The notes beneath the pieces are model-generated. The model saw only the letters and a list, made by a program, of their open reading frames with translations, had not been told where the DNA came from and searched no databases. Of a stretch of DNA of 64,000 bases, positions 8,551 to 18,550 are shown one piece after another. The DNA comes from Ancylobacter sp. WKF20. Its GTDB lineage: Bacteria; Pseudomonadota; Alphaproteobacteria; Rhizobiales; Xanthobacteraceae. Location of the stretch: the NCBI RefSeq assembly GCF_029760895.1, contig NZ_CP121679.1, positions 1,240,001-1,304,000 on the forward strand. The letters run 5' to 3'. A program made the translations under genes and the position numbers. How positions within the stretch are numbered: position 1 is the first letter of the stretch; every line of letters starts with the position of its first letter.

Positions 8551-10635
8551 TCAGCCGGCGCTCAGGAGCTTCACGGCTACATCCCTTTCAAAGATATGTA
8601 GCAAAAGCCGCAGGGCCACTCCACGCGGGCTGGAAAGATCGGAATCATTCTCAACGATCTCTGCCGCCTCCGCCCGCGCGCGATCCAGCAGCGGGCCGTG
8701 AACGTCCAGCCGCGCGAGGCGGAAACCGGGGAAGCCGCTCTGCCGGGTGCCGAGGACATCGCCCTCGCCGCGCAGGCGCAGATCCTCCTCTGCCAGGAAG
8801 AACCCATCCTCGGAGGACCGCAACGCCTCCAAACGCTGATGCGCCACTTCGCCGAGTGGGCGGCGGTAGAGCAGCAGACACACCGAGGCGGCATCCCCAC
8901 GCCCGACCCGCCCGCGCAATTGGTGAAGCTGCGCGAGGCCGAATCGTTCGGCGTGCTCGATGACGATGATCGAAGCTTCCGGCACGTCGACGCCCACTTC
9001 CACCACCGTGGTCGCCACCAGAAGCTGCGTCTCGCCGGCAGCGAAGGCGGCCATGGCGGCATCCTTCTCCGCACCCTTCATCTTGCCGTGAACGAGACCC
9101 ACGCGGGCGCCAAAATGCGCCTGAAGCTCGCTGAAACGCAGCTCGGCGGCAGCAAGGTCGGAGTTCTCCGATTCCTCCACCAGCGGGCAGATCCAGTAAG
9201 CGCGCCGCCCCTGCGCGAGCGCCGTGCCGAGGCGCGCGACGATCTCGTCGATGCGGTCGGATGGAATGGCGCGGGTGTCGATCGGCTTGCGCCCGGCCGG
9301 CTTCTCCCGCAGCTCGCTCGACGCCATGTCGCCGAAGTAGGTGAGAACCAGCGTGCGCGGAATGGGGGTCGCCGTCATCACCAGCACATCCACCGCGTCG
9401 CCCTTGGAGGCGAGGGCGAGGCGCTGGTGCACGCCGAAACGGTGCTGCTCGTCGACGATCGCGAGGCCGAGGTCGCGAAAGGCGACGCCCTCCTGAAACA
9501 ACGCATGGGTGCCGATGACGAGGTCGATCTCGCCAGAAGCAAGGGAAGCCAGCAGGGCCTCGCGAGCCTTGCCCTTCTCGCGTCCCGTCAGCAGGGCGAC
9601 CCGCAACCCGACGGTCTCGGCGAGCGGGGCGATGGTCTTCATGTGCTGCCGGGCGAGGATTTCCGTCGGCGCCATGATCGCCGCCTGCCGGCCGGCCTCG
9701 ACCACCGTCGCGGCGGCGAGCAGCGCGACGACCGTCTTACCGGAGCCGACATCGCCCTGCAGCAGACGCAGCATCCGGTCCTGCGAGGCGAGATCGGCGC
9801 GGATGGCGATGAGCGCCTCGCGCTGCGAGCCGGTGAGGGCGAAGGGCAGGGCGGCCTCGATCCGCCCCGTCAGCCGCCCGTCGCCGATGCTCGGTCGGCC
9901 GGCCTGTTTGACGGTGCGGGCCCGCACCAGCGCGAGGGCGATCTGGCCAGCCAGCAATTCATCATAGGCAAGCCGTTGCCAGGCGGCGCCGAGCGGCTGC
10001 GCGTCCTCCGTATCCGCCGGCTGGTGAACCCGGCGCAGCGCCTCATGGAAGCTCAGCGCAGGCGTCCCCGCCTGCCACTCCGGCAGGTCGCCGGTCTGGC
10101 CGAGTGCGGCGTCCACGGCGCGACGCACATGGCCATGCCCGAGCCCCTCGACCAGCGGATAGACCGGCTCGATGGGCGGCAGCTTGGCCAGCCCTGCAGC
10201 ATCCAGCACCCGGTCCGGGTGAACCATTTGCGGGATGCCGTCGTAGAGACTGATGGTCCCCGATACCCACCGCGTCTCGCCGATGGGCAGCAGGCGCTCC
10301 ATCCAGCTCCGGTCGGCCTTGAAGAAGGCCAGCACGAGATCGCCGGTCTCGTCATGGGCGTAGACGCGATAGGGCGCCCGCGATCCGCGCGGCGTCGGCA
10401 CATGGCGGTCGACATGGACTTCGACCGTCACCACCGTGTCCGGCACTACCTCGCGGAGCGTAGGCCGGGCGCGGCGGTCAATGGTGGAGGCCGGCAGGTG
10501 AAGCAGCAGGTCGAGCACCCGCGCGCCCTCCGCCCGGCCGAGCAGACGGTTGAACGGCTTGGCGAGCTTCGGTCCGATGCCCGGCAGGCCGGTGATCGGC
10601 GCGAAATAGGAGTTGAGGATGTCGGGCCGCAGCAT
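8551..10635 (-). CDS. recG: ATP-dependent DNA helicase RecG
   Basis: A 694-residue superfamily 2 helicase that remodels stalled replication forks and branch-migrates Holliday junctions. It contains the N-terminal wedge/OB region (residues ~1-200, starting 'PDILNSYFAPITGLPGIGPKLAKPF'), Walker A 'GDVGSGKTVVALLAA', the DEQH box 'DEQHRFGVHQR', motif III 'TATPIPRTL', and helicase C motifs including 'ATTVVEVGVDVPEA' and 'QLRGRVGRG'. The C-terminal 'GTRQSGFPGFRLA' is the RecG wedge-coupling region. The length is normal for alphaproteobacteria. Confidence 0.97.
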   Translation of the reverse strand: MLRPDILNSYFAPITGLPGIGPKLAKPFNRLLGRAEGARVLDLLLHLPASTIDRRARPTLREVVPDTVVTVEVHVDRHVPTPRGSRAPYRVYAHDETGDLVLAFFKADRSWMERLLPIGETRWVSGTISLYDGIPQMVHPDRVLDAAGLAKLPPIEPVYPLVEGLGHGHVRRAVDAALGQTGDLPEWQAGTPALSFHEALRRVHQPADTEDAQPLGAAWQRLAYDELLAGQIALALVRARTVKQAGRPSIGDGRLTGRIEAALPFALTGSQREALIAIRADLASQDRMLRLLQGDVGSGKTVVALLAAATVVEAGRQAAIMAPTEILARQHMKTIAPLAETVGLRVALLTGREKGKAREALLASLASGEIDLVIGTHALFQEGVAFRDLGLAIVDEQHRFGVHQRLALASKGDAVDVLVMTATPIPRTLVLTYFGDMASSELREKPAGRKPIDTRAIPSDRIDEIVARLGTALAQGRRAYWICPLVEESENSDLAAAELRFSELQAHFGARVGLVHGKMKGAEKDAAMAAFAAGETQLLVATTVVEVGVDVPEASIIVIEHAERFGLAQLHQLRGRVGRGDAASVCLLLYRRPLGEVAHQRLEALRSSEDGFFLAEEDLRLRGEGDVLGTRQSGFPGFRLARLDVHGPLLDRARAEAAEIVENDSDLSSPRGVALRLLLHIFERDVAVKLLSAG

Positions 10636-10818
10636 GATGCCGGAAGGTGGACGAAGCGGCCCGCCCGCGCAATCCGATCACCACGCTCGCCCACCGCCAT
10701 GCGCCGCATCTTGACCACCCAATCGCAAGGTCTACCTGACAGCGACCGCGTGGCGCGCTAAAGACACCGCCTTCCGCGGCTGCGCCCTCGGACAGAAGCC
10801 TCTGGAGCAATCGCCCCC

Positions 10819-11115
10819 ATGACCGGAACCACCCGTTCGAGCGCCGGCCTCGATGCCTGCCGTCGCCGCATCCTCTACCGTTCCTGGCATCGCGGCACGC
10901 GCGAGATGGACCTGCTCATGGGCCGCTTCGCCGACGCCATGATCGGCGTGATGAGCGAGGAGGAGGTCGCAGCCTTCGAAGAACTGATCGAGGTCGAGGA
11001 TCCCGACCTCTTCGGCTGGATCAACTCCGGCGTGCCGGACCCGGCCTATGACACCCCCATCTTCCACCGCTTCCGGCAGTTTCACCTGTCGGGTGAGGGC
11101 GTTCCCAGCCTATGA
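10819..11115 (+). CDS. sdhE: FAD assembly factor SdhE (succinate dehydrogenase assembly factor 2)
   Basis: A 98-residue protein with the diagnostic 'RSWHRGTREMDLLMGRFAD' motif (R-G-x-x-E-M-D), which contacts the flavoprotein subunit during covalent FAD attachment to succinate dehydrogenase or fumarate reductase. The all-helical remainder ('EEEVAAFEELIEVEDPDLFGWI') fits the family. Its stop overlaps the start of mfd by 4 bp (ATGA). The sdhE-mfd order, with recG divergent, is common in alphaproteobacteria. Confidence 0.95.
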   Translation: MTGTTRSSAGLDACRRRILYRSWHRGTREMDLLMGRFADAMIGVMSEEEVAAFEELIEVEDPDLFGWINSGVPDPAYDTPIFHRFRQFHLSGEGVPSL

Positions 11116-14100
11116 AGACCCCGCTTCGCTCGCCGCTTGCCACGCTCAGTTCCCAGCTCGCGCCGGGAAAGACGCTGACCCTCGCCAATGTGCCGAACGG
11201 CATGGAGGGGCTGGTCGTCGCCGATCTCGCCCGCGCGCTCGCCGCGCAGGAGGAGGCGCCGTGGCCGACACTTCTGGTGATCTGCCGCGACACGGAGCGC
11301 ATGGCGGAGCTGGAGCGGGCGCTCGGCTTCTTCGCGCCGGGCATCGAAGTGCTGCCCTTCCCGGCCTGGGACTGCCTGCCCTATGACCGCGCCTCGCCCA
11401 ACGGCGCGATCATCGCGCGGCGCATGACCACGCTCGCGCGTCTTGCGCGGGTGAAGGGACGCGAAGCCGGCACCATCGTCCTCACCACGGTCAACGCCGC
11501 GCTCCAGCGCGTGCCGAAGCGCGCCCTGGTGGCGACGCAGTCCTTCTCGGCGGCGCCGGGCAATGCGCTGTCGATGGACGATGTGGTCGGCTGGGCCGAG
11601 GTGAACGGCTTCCTGCGCACCTCCACTGTGCGCGACACCGGCGAGTATGCGGTGCGTGGCGGCATCGTCGATCTCTACCCGCCGGGCCTGCCGGCGCCGG
11701 TGCGGCTCGACTTCTTCGGCGACACGCTGGAGTCGATCCGCTCCTTTGATCCGGAGACTCAGCGCACGGCGATGCAATTGCGCTCGCTCGATCTCGTGCC
11801 GATGAGCGAGCTTCAGCTCACCACGGAGACGATGAAGCGTTTCCGCATGGCCTATGTGCAGCAGTTCGGCGCCGCCCAGCGTGGCGACCAGCTCTATGAG
11901 CACATCAGCGAAGGCCGGCGTTACGCAGGAATGGAGCACTGGCTGCCGCTGTTCCATGACGGGCTCGACACGCTGTTCGACTACGCGCCCGACGCGCCGA
12001 TCGTGATGGAAGCGCAGGGCGGGGAGGCAGCCGCCTCGCGGCTCGACCAGATCGCCGATTATTACGACGCCCGCCGCCACGGCATGGAGCATAGCACCGG
12101 CACACCCTACAAGCCGCTGCCGCCGGATCGGCTCTACCTCACCGCCACCGAATGGGAGCAGCGTAACGCCGTCGCGTCCAAGGTCGCGCTGTCCGCCTTC
12201 GCGCTGCCGCCGGCCAAGAACGTGCTCGACCTTGACGGCCACCCCGTGCGGTCCTTTGCCGCCGAGCGCGCCGACCCAGAGGCGCAGCTTTTCGACGTCG
12301 CTGTCAATTATCTGCGCGAGCAGGCCAAGACGAAGCGCACCATCCTCGCCGCCTGGTCGGACGGCTCGCGCGACCGGCTGGCCACCGTGCTGGCCGATCA
12401 TGGGCTCAAGGGCACCCAGACCGTCGGCACGCGCGATGCCGCCGAGGCGCTGCCCAAGGGCACGATCGGTCTCGCCGTCCTCGGCATCGAGAGCGGCTTC
12501 GAGACCGACCAACTCGTGGTGATCGGCGAGCAGGACATTCTCGGCGACCGGCTCGTGCGCCCCAAGCGCAAGGCGCGCCGCGCGCAGGACATCATCGCCG
12601 AGCTGACCTCGCTCACCGCCGGCGACCTCGTGGTGCATGTCGATCACGGCATTGGTCGCTTCATCGGGCTGAAGACCATCGAGGCCATGGGCGCGCCCCA
12701 TGACTGCCTCGAAATCCACTATGCGGAGGGCTCCAAGCTCTTCCTGCCGGTGGAGAATCTCGAACTCCTCTCGCGCTACGGCTCGGAGGACACCGAGGCG
12801 CAGCTCGACCGGCTGGGTGGCGGGGGCTGGCAGGCGCGCAAGGCGCGGATGAAAAGCCGCATCCGCGAGATGGCGGCCGAGCTCATCAAGATCGCCGCGC
12901 AGCGCCAGCTCCACGAAGCGCCGCGCCTCGTGCCGGCGGCGGGCATCTATGACGAGTTCCGCGCCCGCTTCCCCTATGAGGAGACCGAGGATCAGGAAGC
13001 CGCCATCGACGCGGTGTTCGACGATCTCGGCTCCGGCCATCCGATGGACCGGCTGGTCTGCGGCGATGTCGGCTTCGGCAAGACCGAGGTGGCGTTGCGC
13101 GCCGCCTTTGCCGTCGCGCTGAACGGCAAGCAAGTCGCCGTCGTGGTCCCGACCACGCTGCTGGCGCGCCAGCATTTCAAGACCTTCTCCGAGCGCTTCA
13201 AGGGCCTGCCCATCGTGGTGCGTCAGGCCTCGCGCCTCGTCACCGGCAAGGAGATGAGCGAGACCAAGAAGGGGCTGGCGGACGGCACGGTCGACATCGT
13301 CGTCGGTACCCACGCGCTGCTCGGCAAGGCGATCAGCTTCAAGGATCTCGGCCTCGTCATCATCGACGAGGAGCAGCATTTCGGCGTCGGCCATAAGGAG
13401 AAGATGAAGCAGCTCCGCGCCGAGGTGCATGTGCTGACGCTCACCGCGACGCCGATCCCGCGCACGCTTCAGCTGGCCATGACCGGGGTGCGCGAGCTCT
13501 CCATCATCGCCTCGCCGCCGGTGGACCGGCTCGCGGTGCGCAGCTTCGTCACGCCGTTCGATCCGCTGATCGTGCGCGAGGCCCTGCTGCGCGAGCGCTA
13601 TCGTGGCGGCCAGAGCTTCTATGTCTGCCCGCGCATCGAGGATCTCGGCGAGGTGAAGGACTTCCTCGACAAGAGCGTGCCGGAGGTGCGTGTCGCCGTC
13701 GCCCATGGCCAGATGGCGGCGACGCAGCTCGAGGAGATCATGTCCGCCTTCTATGACGGGCAGTTCGACGTGCTGCTCTCCACCACCATCGTGGAATCCG
13801 GGCTGGATATTCCGACCGCCAACACCCTCATCATCCACCGCGCGGACATGTTCGGCCTCGCCCAGCTCTACCAGCTGCGCGGGCGCGTCGGCCGCTCGAA
13901 GACGCGCGCCTATGCCATCTTTACGCTGCCGACGGAGAAGGCGCTGACGACGCAAGCGGAACGCCGCCTCAAGGTGCTGCAGTCGCTCGATACGCTGGGC
14001 GCCGGCTTCCAGCTCGCCAGCCACGACCTCGACATTCGCGGCGCCGGCAACCTCTTGGGCGACGAGCAGTCCGGCCATATCAAGGAGGTCGGTTACGAGC

Positions 14101-14636
14101 TCTATCAGGAGATGCTGGAGGAGGCGATCGCCAACCTCAAGGCCGGCATCACCGCGCCGACAGCCGACAAATGGTCGCCGCAGATCTCCATCGGCACGCC
14201 GGTCCTCATCCCCGAGGATTATGTGGCGGATCTGCATGTGCGCCTGTCGCTGTACCGGCGGCTCGCGGATATGGAGACCGATCAGGAGATCGAGGCGATG
14301 GGCGCCGAGCTGGTGGACCGCTTCGGGTCGCTACCCGAGGAGGTCGAGCAACTGCTCAAGCTCGTCAGCATCAAGGCGTTCTGCCGCCGCGCCAATGTGG
14401 AGAAGGTCGATGCCGGCCCGCGCGGGGCGGTGCTCACCTTCCGGGACGGGCGCTTCCCGAACCCGGCCGGCTTCATCACCTATGTCGGCAAGCCGCACGT
14501 GGTCGCGAAGATGCGGCCGGACGGCAAGGTGGTGTTCTCGGAGGATTGGCCGAACGCCAATGCGCGCCTCAAGGGCACGGCCGGCATTCTGAAAGAACTG
14601 GCGAAGATTGCCGAGCAAGGGGCCAAGGCGGCCTGA
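11112..14636 (+). CDS. mfd: Transcription-repair coupling factor Mfd
   Basis: A 1174-residue DNA translocase that displaces RNA polymerase stalled at lesions and recruits UvrA. In order it has a UvrB-homology region (~40-340), the RNA-polymerase-interacting domain ('[18 protein letters not shown]'), a RecG-like translocase with Walker A '[16 protein letters not shown]', DEEQ box '[14 protein letters not shown]', 'TATPIPRTL' and '[12 protein letters not shown]', and the C-terminal TRCF domain ('[12 protein letters not shown]'). The start ATG lies in the ATGA overlap with sdhE. A 1051-codon open frame on the opposite strand is a high-GC shadow. Confidence 0.98.
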   Translation: MKTPLRSPLATLSSQLAPGKTLTLANVPNGMEGLVVADLARALAAQEEAPWPTLLVICRDTERMAELERALGFFAPGIEVLPFPAWDCLPYDRASPNGAIIARRMTTLARLARVKGREAGTIVLTTVNAALQRVPKRALVATQSFSAAPGNALSMDDVVGWAEVNGFLRTSTVRDTGEYAVRGGIVDLYPPGLPAPVRLDFFGDTLESIRSFDPETQRTAMQLRSLDLVPMSELQLTTETMKRFRMAYVQQFGAAQRGDQLYEHISEGRRYAGMEHWLPLFHDGLDTLFDYAPDAPIVMEAQGGEAAASRLDQIADYYDARRHGMEHSTGTPYKPLPPDRLYLTATEWEQRNAVASKVALSAFALPPAKNVLDLDGHPVRSFAAERADPEAQLFDVAVNYLREQAKTKRTILAAWSDGSRDRLATVLADHGLKGTQTVGTRDAAEALPKGTIGLAVLGIESGFETDQLVVIGEQDILGDRLVRPKRKARRAQDIIAELTSLTAGDLVVHVDHGIGRFIGLKTIEAMGAPHDCLEIHYAEGSKLFLPVENLELLSRYGSEDTEAQLDRLGGGGWQARKARMKSRIREMAAELIKIAAQRQLHEAPRLVPAAGIYDEFRARFPYEETEDQEAAIDAVFDDLGSGHPMDRLVCGDVGFGKTEVALRAAFAVALNGKQVAVVVPTTLLARQHFKTFSERFKGLPIVVRQASRLVTGKEMSETKKGLADGTVDIVVGTHALLGKAISFKDLGLVIIDEEQHFGVGHKEKMKQLRAEVHVLTLTATPIPRTLQLAMTGVRELSIIASPPVDRLAVRSFVTPFDPLIVREALLRERYRGGQSFYVCPRIEDLGEVKDFLDKSVPEVRVAVAHGQMAATQLEEIMSAFYDGQFDVLLSTTIVESGLDIPTANTLIIHRADMFGLAQLYQLRGRVGRSKTRAYAIFTLPTEKALTTQAERRLKVLQSLDTLGAGFQLASHDLDIRGAGNLLGDEQSGHIKEVGYELYQEMLEEAIANLKAGITAPTADKWSPQISIGTPVLIPEDYVADLHVRLSLYRRLADMETDQEIEAMGAELVDRFGSLPEEVEQLLKLVSIKAFCRRANVEKVDAGPRGAVLTFRDGRFPNPAGFITYVGKPHVVAKMRPDGKVVFSEDWPNANARLKGTAGILKELAKIAEQGAKAA

Positions 14637-14675
14637 GGCCGCCCGCCACGTGTTGGCCGATCAAACCCGCAGCCG

Positions 14676-15023
14676 TCAGAAAGGCGTGCCGGAAATCGGC
14701 CCGTCATAGGCGCCGTCGCTGTCGGGGAGCACGTCGGCGTCGACATCCGAGCCCGGACCGGCGAAGTCCGGCGAATTGCCGCCGGCCTGGTTCATGTAAT
14801 CCTGGCTGTGGTCGGCGCCGGGCTTGTCGGGCAGCGGGCCGTAGTCGAGATAGTTCGGGTTGTTGAGCGGCTTGATCTTGATCTCGAGATTGACCGGGTC
14901 GTTGCTCCCCGCATTCGGCTGGGGATGCACGGTGATCGACGACTGGGCGCCGGCGGGAACCGCACTGAGAGCGGACAGGGCCAGAGCCAGGCCGCCAGCC
15001 GCCAGACCAAGGGCGTAACGCAT
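14676..15023 (-). CDS. Hypothetical secreted protein, Pro/Asp/Gly-rich
   Basis: A 115-residue protein with a Sec signal peptide ('LAAGGLALALSALSAVPAGAQS'). The mature part is short, low in hydrophobic residues and rich in Asn, Pro, Gly and Asp ('PNYLDYGPLPDKPGADHSQDYMN', 'GPGSDVDADVLPDSDG'), so it may be unfolded or ion-binding. No family is recognised. It converges with mfd. Confidence 0.65.
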   Translation of the reverse strand: MRYALGLAAGGLALALSALSAVPAGAQSSITVHPQPNAGSNDPVNLEIKIKPLNNPNYLDYGPLPDKPGADHSQDYMNQAGGNSPDFAGPGSDVDADVLPDSDGAYDGPISGTPF

Positions 15024-15192
15024 CGAGAGAACTCCGAGATCAGCTTAGCCGCATCGCCCCGCGGGGCATCCCGGCACCACCGGGGCCAGGTCCGCAGGGT
15101 CGGACGACCCGCCCCTAAGGAACCTTTTCTCGGCGGACTGTCCAGCGCTTGTTTGCAACAACGTCAACGAAACCGGCGCAGCTTGTATCGCG

Positions 15193-17019
15193 TCAGCGGC
15201 CGGGTTCGCGCCACCAGCTCTCGGCCAGCGTGCCCGCGAGCGCCACGCGTTCCGGCCGCTGGATCGCCGTCCAGCGCGCCACCCACTGGCCCGGCGTGTA
15301 GAACAGCGGCACTGAAAAGCGGGCGGAGATCAGCACACGATCCAGCGCCCGCACGGCGGAGATGAAGTCCGGCCGCGCGCGGGCGGCGAGCAGCGCCTCG
15401 ATCATCGCGTCCGCCGCCGGGCTCTTCAGCCCCATGAAGTTGCGCGTACCCGGCACATCGGCCGCCGCCGAGCCGAAATAGAACGCCTGCTCATTGCCGG
15501 GCGAGAGCGACTGGTCCCAGATATAGGGCACCATGTCGTAGTCATAGGTCTGCTTGCGGGCCTCGAACTGCACATTGTCGACGAGGCGGATGTTCAGCGT
15601 CACTCCCGCGCGCTTCAGCATGTTCTGGTAGGCGAGGGCGAGACGCTCCTGGTCCTTGGTGCCGACCAGCAGCTCCGGCGCGAAGGCCCGGCCGTCCGTG
15701 GCGGTCAGCTTGCCGCCCTTCAGCTCCCAGCCGGCGCTGGCGAACAGCTCCAGCGCGCGCTTGAGACGGGCCCGGTCGCGGCCTGAGCCATCCGATGTCG
15801 GTGGCTGCCACGTGCCGTCCATCACAGTGGGCAGCACGGCGTCGGGGTAGCGGGAGAGCAGCTCCCGCTCGCGCGCGTCCGCCGGGCGCCCGCGCGCCGA
15901 GAGCTCCGAGCCGTCATAGAAGCTGCCGTTGCGCCGGTAGACGCCGAAATAGAGATTGGCGTTCGCCCACTCGAAATCGAACAGCTCGACCATCGCTTCA
16001 CGCACCCGCGCATCCGCGAAGAGCGGGCGGCGCATGTTGAAGATCAGCGCCGAATAGGGCTTCGGCATGCCCGTTTCGATCTCCTCCTGCACGATGCGCC
16101 CGTCGCGCACGGCGGGAATGTCATAGCCGGTCTTCCAGCGGCCGGGATCGGTCTCGAAGCGTATGTCGGAGAGCCCGCGCTTGAACGCCTCGAACTGGCT
16201 GTTCACGTCGCGGTAGAAATCGTAGCGCAGCGTGTCGACATTGTAATTGCCGCGGTTCACCGGCAGGTCGCGGCCCCAATAGTCCTCGCGCCGGGTGAGG
16301 ATCACGCTTTCGCCGGGGCGAACCTGCGCCACCGTGTAAGGTCCGCTGCCCAGCGGCGCGGTGAAGCTGGTCTGGTCGAAGGTCGCCTCGTCCGCGGCAT
16401 GGCGCGCCAGAACCGGCATGAGCGCCATGATCAGCGGCAGCTCGCGGTCCACGGCCCCGAAGGTGAAGCGAATGGCGAGCGGGCCAGTGACTTCCGCCTT
16501 CGATACCTTGCCGTAGAAGGTCCGGTGGTTCGGCCGGCCCTTCACGCGCAACAGGTTGAACGAGAACAGCACGTCGTCCGCGGTTACCGGCGCCCCGTCG
16601 GAAAAGCGGGCGCGCGGGTCGATCTCGAAGGCGACGTAGCTGCGGGCCTCGTCGGTCTCCACGCTGCGGGCGAGCAGTCCGTAGCAGGTGAAGGCCTCGT
16701 CCGGCGAGCGGGCCATCAGGCTCTCGACGATGTTCCAGCGGATGAAGGGCGGTGCCGTGCCGCGCACGATGAAGGGATTGAGGCTGTCGAAACTGCCCAC
16801 GGCCCCCTGCGTCAGCCGCCCACCTTTGGGGGCGTCAGGGTTGACGCTGGTGTAATGGGCGAAGCCGTCCGGATAGGCCGGTTCGCCATGCATGGCGATG
16901 CCATGACGGCCCATGGGAGCCGGGTTCTGCGCTTGCGCGGGGGACAAGCGCGCGCAGAGGAGGCCGTTACCGACAACTACGGCATTGCGCAGGAACGCGC
17001 GGCGGGCGATATCGGTCAC
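15193..17019 (-). CDS. Extracellular solute-binding protein family 5, YejA-like, with Tat signal
   Basis: A 608-residue periplasmic substrate-binding protein of the oligopeptide/microcin C type. The N-terminus 'IARRAFLRNAVVV' is a twin-arginine signal. The mature N-terminus 'HGIAMHGEPAYPDGFAHYTSVNPDAPKGGRL' and 'SFDSLNPFIVRGTAP' are close to the YejA pattern. Later segments ('ARFSDGAPVTADDVLFSFNLL', 'FDFEWANANLYFGVYRRNGSFYDGSEL') support the same subfamily. No permease or ATPase gene is adjacent, so it must work with a transporter elsewhere or has another role. Confidence 0.88.
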   Translation of the reverse strand: MTDIARRAFLRNAVVVGNGLLCARLSPAQAQNPAPMGRHGIAMHGEPAYPDGFAHYTSVNPDAPKGGRLTQGAVGSFDSLNPFIVRGTAPPFIRWNIVESLMARSPDEAFTCYGLLARSVETDEARSYVAFEIDPRARFSDGAPVTADDVLFSFNLLRVKGRPNHRTFYGKVSKAEVTGPLAIRFTFGAVDRELPLIMALMPVLARHAADEATFDQTSFTAPLGSGPYTVAQVRPGESVILTRREDYWGRDLPVNRGNYNVDTLRYDFYRDVNSQFEAFKRGLSDIRFETDPGRWKTGYDIPAVRDGRIVQEEIETGMPKPYSALIFNMRRPLFADARVREAMVELFDFEWANANLYFGVYRRNGSFYDGSELSARGRPADARERELLSRYPDAVLPTVMDGTWQPPTSDGSGRDRARLKRALELFASAGWELKGGKLTATDGRAFAPELLVGTKDQERLALAYQNMLKRAGVTLNIRLVDNVQFEARKQTYDYDMVPYIWDQSLSPGNEQAFYFGSAAADVPGTRNFMGLKSPAADAMIEALLAARARPDFISAVRALDRVLISARFSVPLFYTPGQWVARWTAIQRPERVALAGTLAESWWREPGR

Positions 17020-17206
17020 GCTTCCGTTCCCTGGCCACAGATTCGACTCGCGCTCACACGAGAATGTCTAGCACGATCCACGACATTCAACTGCCAGAGG
17101 GTCACTCTGTCGCCTCAATTGGGCTTGAGACAGCCCACGTTCCCGAGATGGCGCAGAGGCGTCCGACAACCGCATGTCACCGCGGGCCGAACGACAGGAA
17201 TTCGAT

Positions 17207-17971
17207 ATGATCAACCGCTCGACTCTCGCGCGCCAGGTCGCCGGCGCCGCCATGGTGCTGGCGCTGACCAGCACCGCCTTTGCGCAGACCCAGCCCGCCA
17301 AGCCTGCCCAGAAGCCCGCTGCGGCCCCCGCCGCGCAGCCGCAGCAGGCGGCTCCGGCCCAGCCCCAGCAGGGCCAGCAGGCGCAGATCCCCGCGATCCC
17401 GATTCCGTGGGTCAAGCGCTGCGGTGATGATCCGAACCTCAAGAAGCAGGTCTGCACGCTGGAGCAGACCATCATCAGCGACACCGGCCCGGTGCTGGTG
17501 CGCTTCGGCCTGCTCGACATCAAGGATGACCCGCGCAAGGCGTTCTTCGTGATGTTCCCGACCCAGATGGGCGTTCTGCTGCGCAACGGCTTCCGCGTTG
17601 CGCTGGCCAATGAGCAGCCGGTTCTGGGCACCTTCGTCATGTGCGACCCGCAGTCCTGCCGCGGCGACATCCAGATCGACCAGGCCTTCATCGACCGCAT
17701 GAAGAAGGCTCCGGGCCTCACCATCAGCGTCGCCAACGCGGTTGGCCGCGTGATCTCCTACCCGATCGGCCTCGGCGATTTCGCCAAGGTCTATGACGGC
17801 CCGGAGACGGACCAGAAGGTGTTTGAGGACCAGGTCAAGAAGATCCAGGATCAGGTCAAGGCCCGTCAGGACGCGATCAAGGCCGAGGCTGACGCCCGCG
17901 AGCAGCAGACCAAGGCGGGTCTGGAGAAGCTCGGTGCCGAGAAGCTGAAGAACGGCCAGCCGGCGCAGTGA
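17207..17971 (+). CDS. Invasion-associated locus B (IalB) family periplasmic protein
   Basis: A 254-residue protein with a Sec signal (cleavage near 'TAFAQT'), an Ala/Pro/Gln-rich linker (~residues 25-60), then an IalB domain with paired cysteines ('WVKRCGDDPNLKKQVCTLEQ' and 'FVMCDPQSCRGDI'). The C-terminal ~50 residues form a charged helix ('QVKKIQDQVKARQDAIKAEADAREQQT'), probably a coiled coil. The family is named after a Bartonella protein but is widespread in free-living Rhizobiales, where its function is unknown. The start at 17207 follows AGGA. A second IalB-type gene lies at 52236-52853. Confidence 0.85.
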   Translation: MINRSTLARQVAGAAMVLALTSTAFAQTQPAKPAQKPAAAPAAQPQQAAPAQPQQGQQAQIPAIPIPWVKRCGDDPNLKKQVCTLEQTIISDTGPVLVRFGLLDIKDDPRKAFFVMFPTQMGVLLRNGFRVALANEQPVLGTFVMCDPQSCRGDIQIDQAFIDRMKKAPGLTISVANAVGRVISYPIGLGDFAKVYDGPETDQKVFEDQVKKIQDQVKARQDAIKAEADAREQQTKAGLEKLGAEKLKNGQPAQ

Positions 17972-17993
17972 GCTCCGGCACATCTCATTGACG

Positions 17994-18024
17994 AACGCCC
18001 GGCTTCGGCCGGGCGTTTTCGTTT
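17994..18024 (+). terminator. Rho-independent terminator after the IalB-family gene
   Basis: A 10-bp perfect stem (AACGCCCGGC / GCCGGGCGTT) with a TTCG tetraloop at 18004-18007, followed by TTCGTTTT. It begins 22 bp after the stop and is the clearest intrinsic terminator in this half of the window. It could also serve the convergent hspQ gene. Confidence 0.9.
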
Positions 18025-18058
18025 TCAGCCCTTGCCGCGCTGAAGCTACGTAAACGGG

Positions 18059-18394
18059 CTACTGGAGCCGTTCGCTGCGCACCCGCCAGCCGCCATCGCC
18101 ATCAGCGGCCAGCATCTCGCGCACCTGCGGGTGGCGCACCGGCTCGCCGGACGTGTCGAGCTCCAGATTCTGCTCGGAGACGTAGGCCACGTATTCGGTC
18201 TCCGCGTTCTCCGCCAGCAGGTGGTAGAAGGGCTGATCCTTGGTCGAGGGGCGGATGTTCTCGGGGATCGAATCCCACCATTCGTCGGTGTTGGTGAATT
18301 CGGGATCGACGTCGAAGACCACGCCGCGGAACGGGTAATGCCGGTGGCGCACGATCTGCCCGATCCGGTACTTGGCGTTGCGCTCCTTCATCAT
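18059..18394 (-). CDS. hspQ: Heat shock protein HspQ (hemimethylated-DNA-binding YccV family)
   Basis: A 111-residue protein with the YccV-like beta-barrel: 'AKYRIGQIVRHRHYPFRGVVFDVDPEF', then 'DQPFYHLLAENAETEYVAYVSEQNLELD'. In enterobacteria HspQ is an adaptor and specificity enhancer for Lon protease; family members also bind hemimethylated DNA. It is monocistronic and convergent with the IalB-family gene across the shared terminator. Confidence 0.92.
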   Translation of the reverse strand: MMKERNAKYRIGQIVRHRHYPFRGVVFDVDPEFTNTDEWWDSIPENIRPSTKDQPFYHLLAENAETEYVAYVSEQNLELDTSGEPVRHPQVREMLAADGDGGWRVRSERLQ

Positions 18395-18550
18395 CCGTCC
18401 ATCCTCTCCCGCGACGCCCGAGGCCGTCCCGTCCTTTGTCCCGTCCTTGGGGGGAGCGACGCAACCGCGACGCCATCTGCCACCGGCAGCACGGCTTTCC
18501 GCCCCGAAAGACCGATTGACCGACCCCTGGCGAGCCGGTAGCCAACGCCA

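Noticed and set aside
8698..10761. A 687-codon open frame on the plus strand
   Set aside because: Antisense to recG, which has all helicase motifs; composition is that of a high-GC shadow.
11082..14237. A 1051-codon open frame on the minus strand
   Set aside because: It lies wholly opposite mfd, has His/Arg/Gly-rich composition without family motifs and is a codon-bias shadow of a certain gene.
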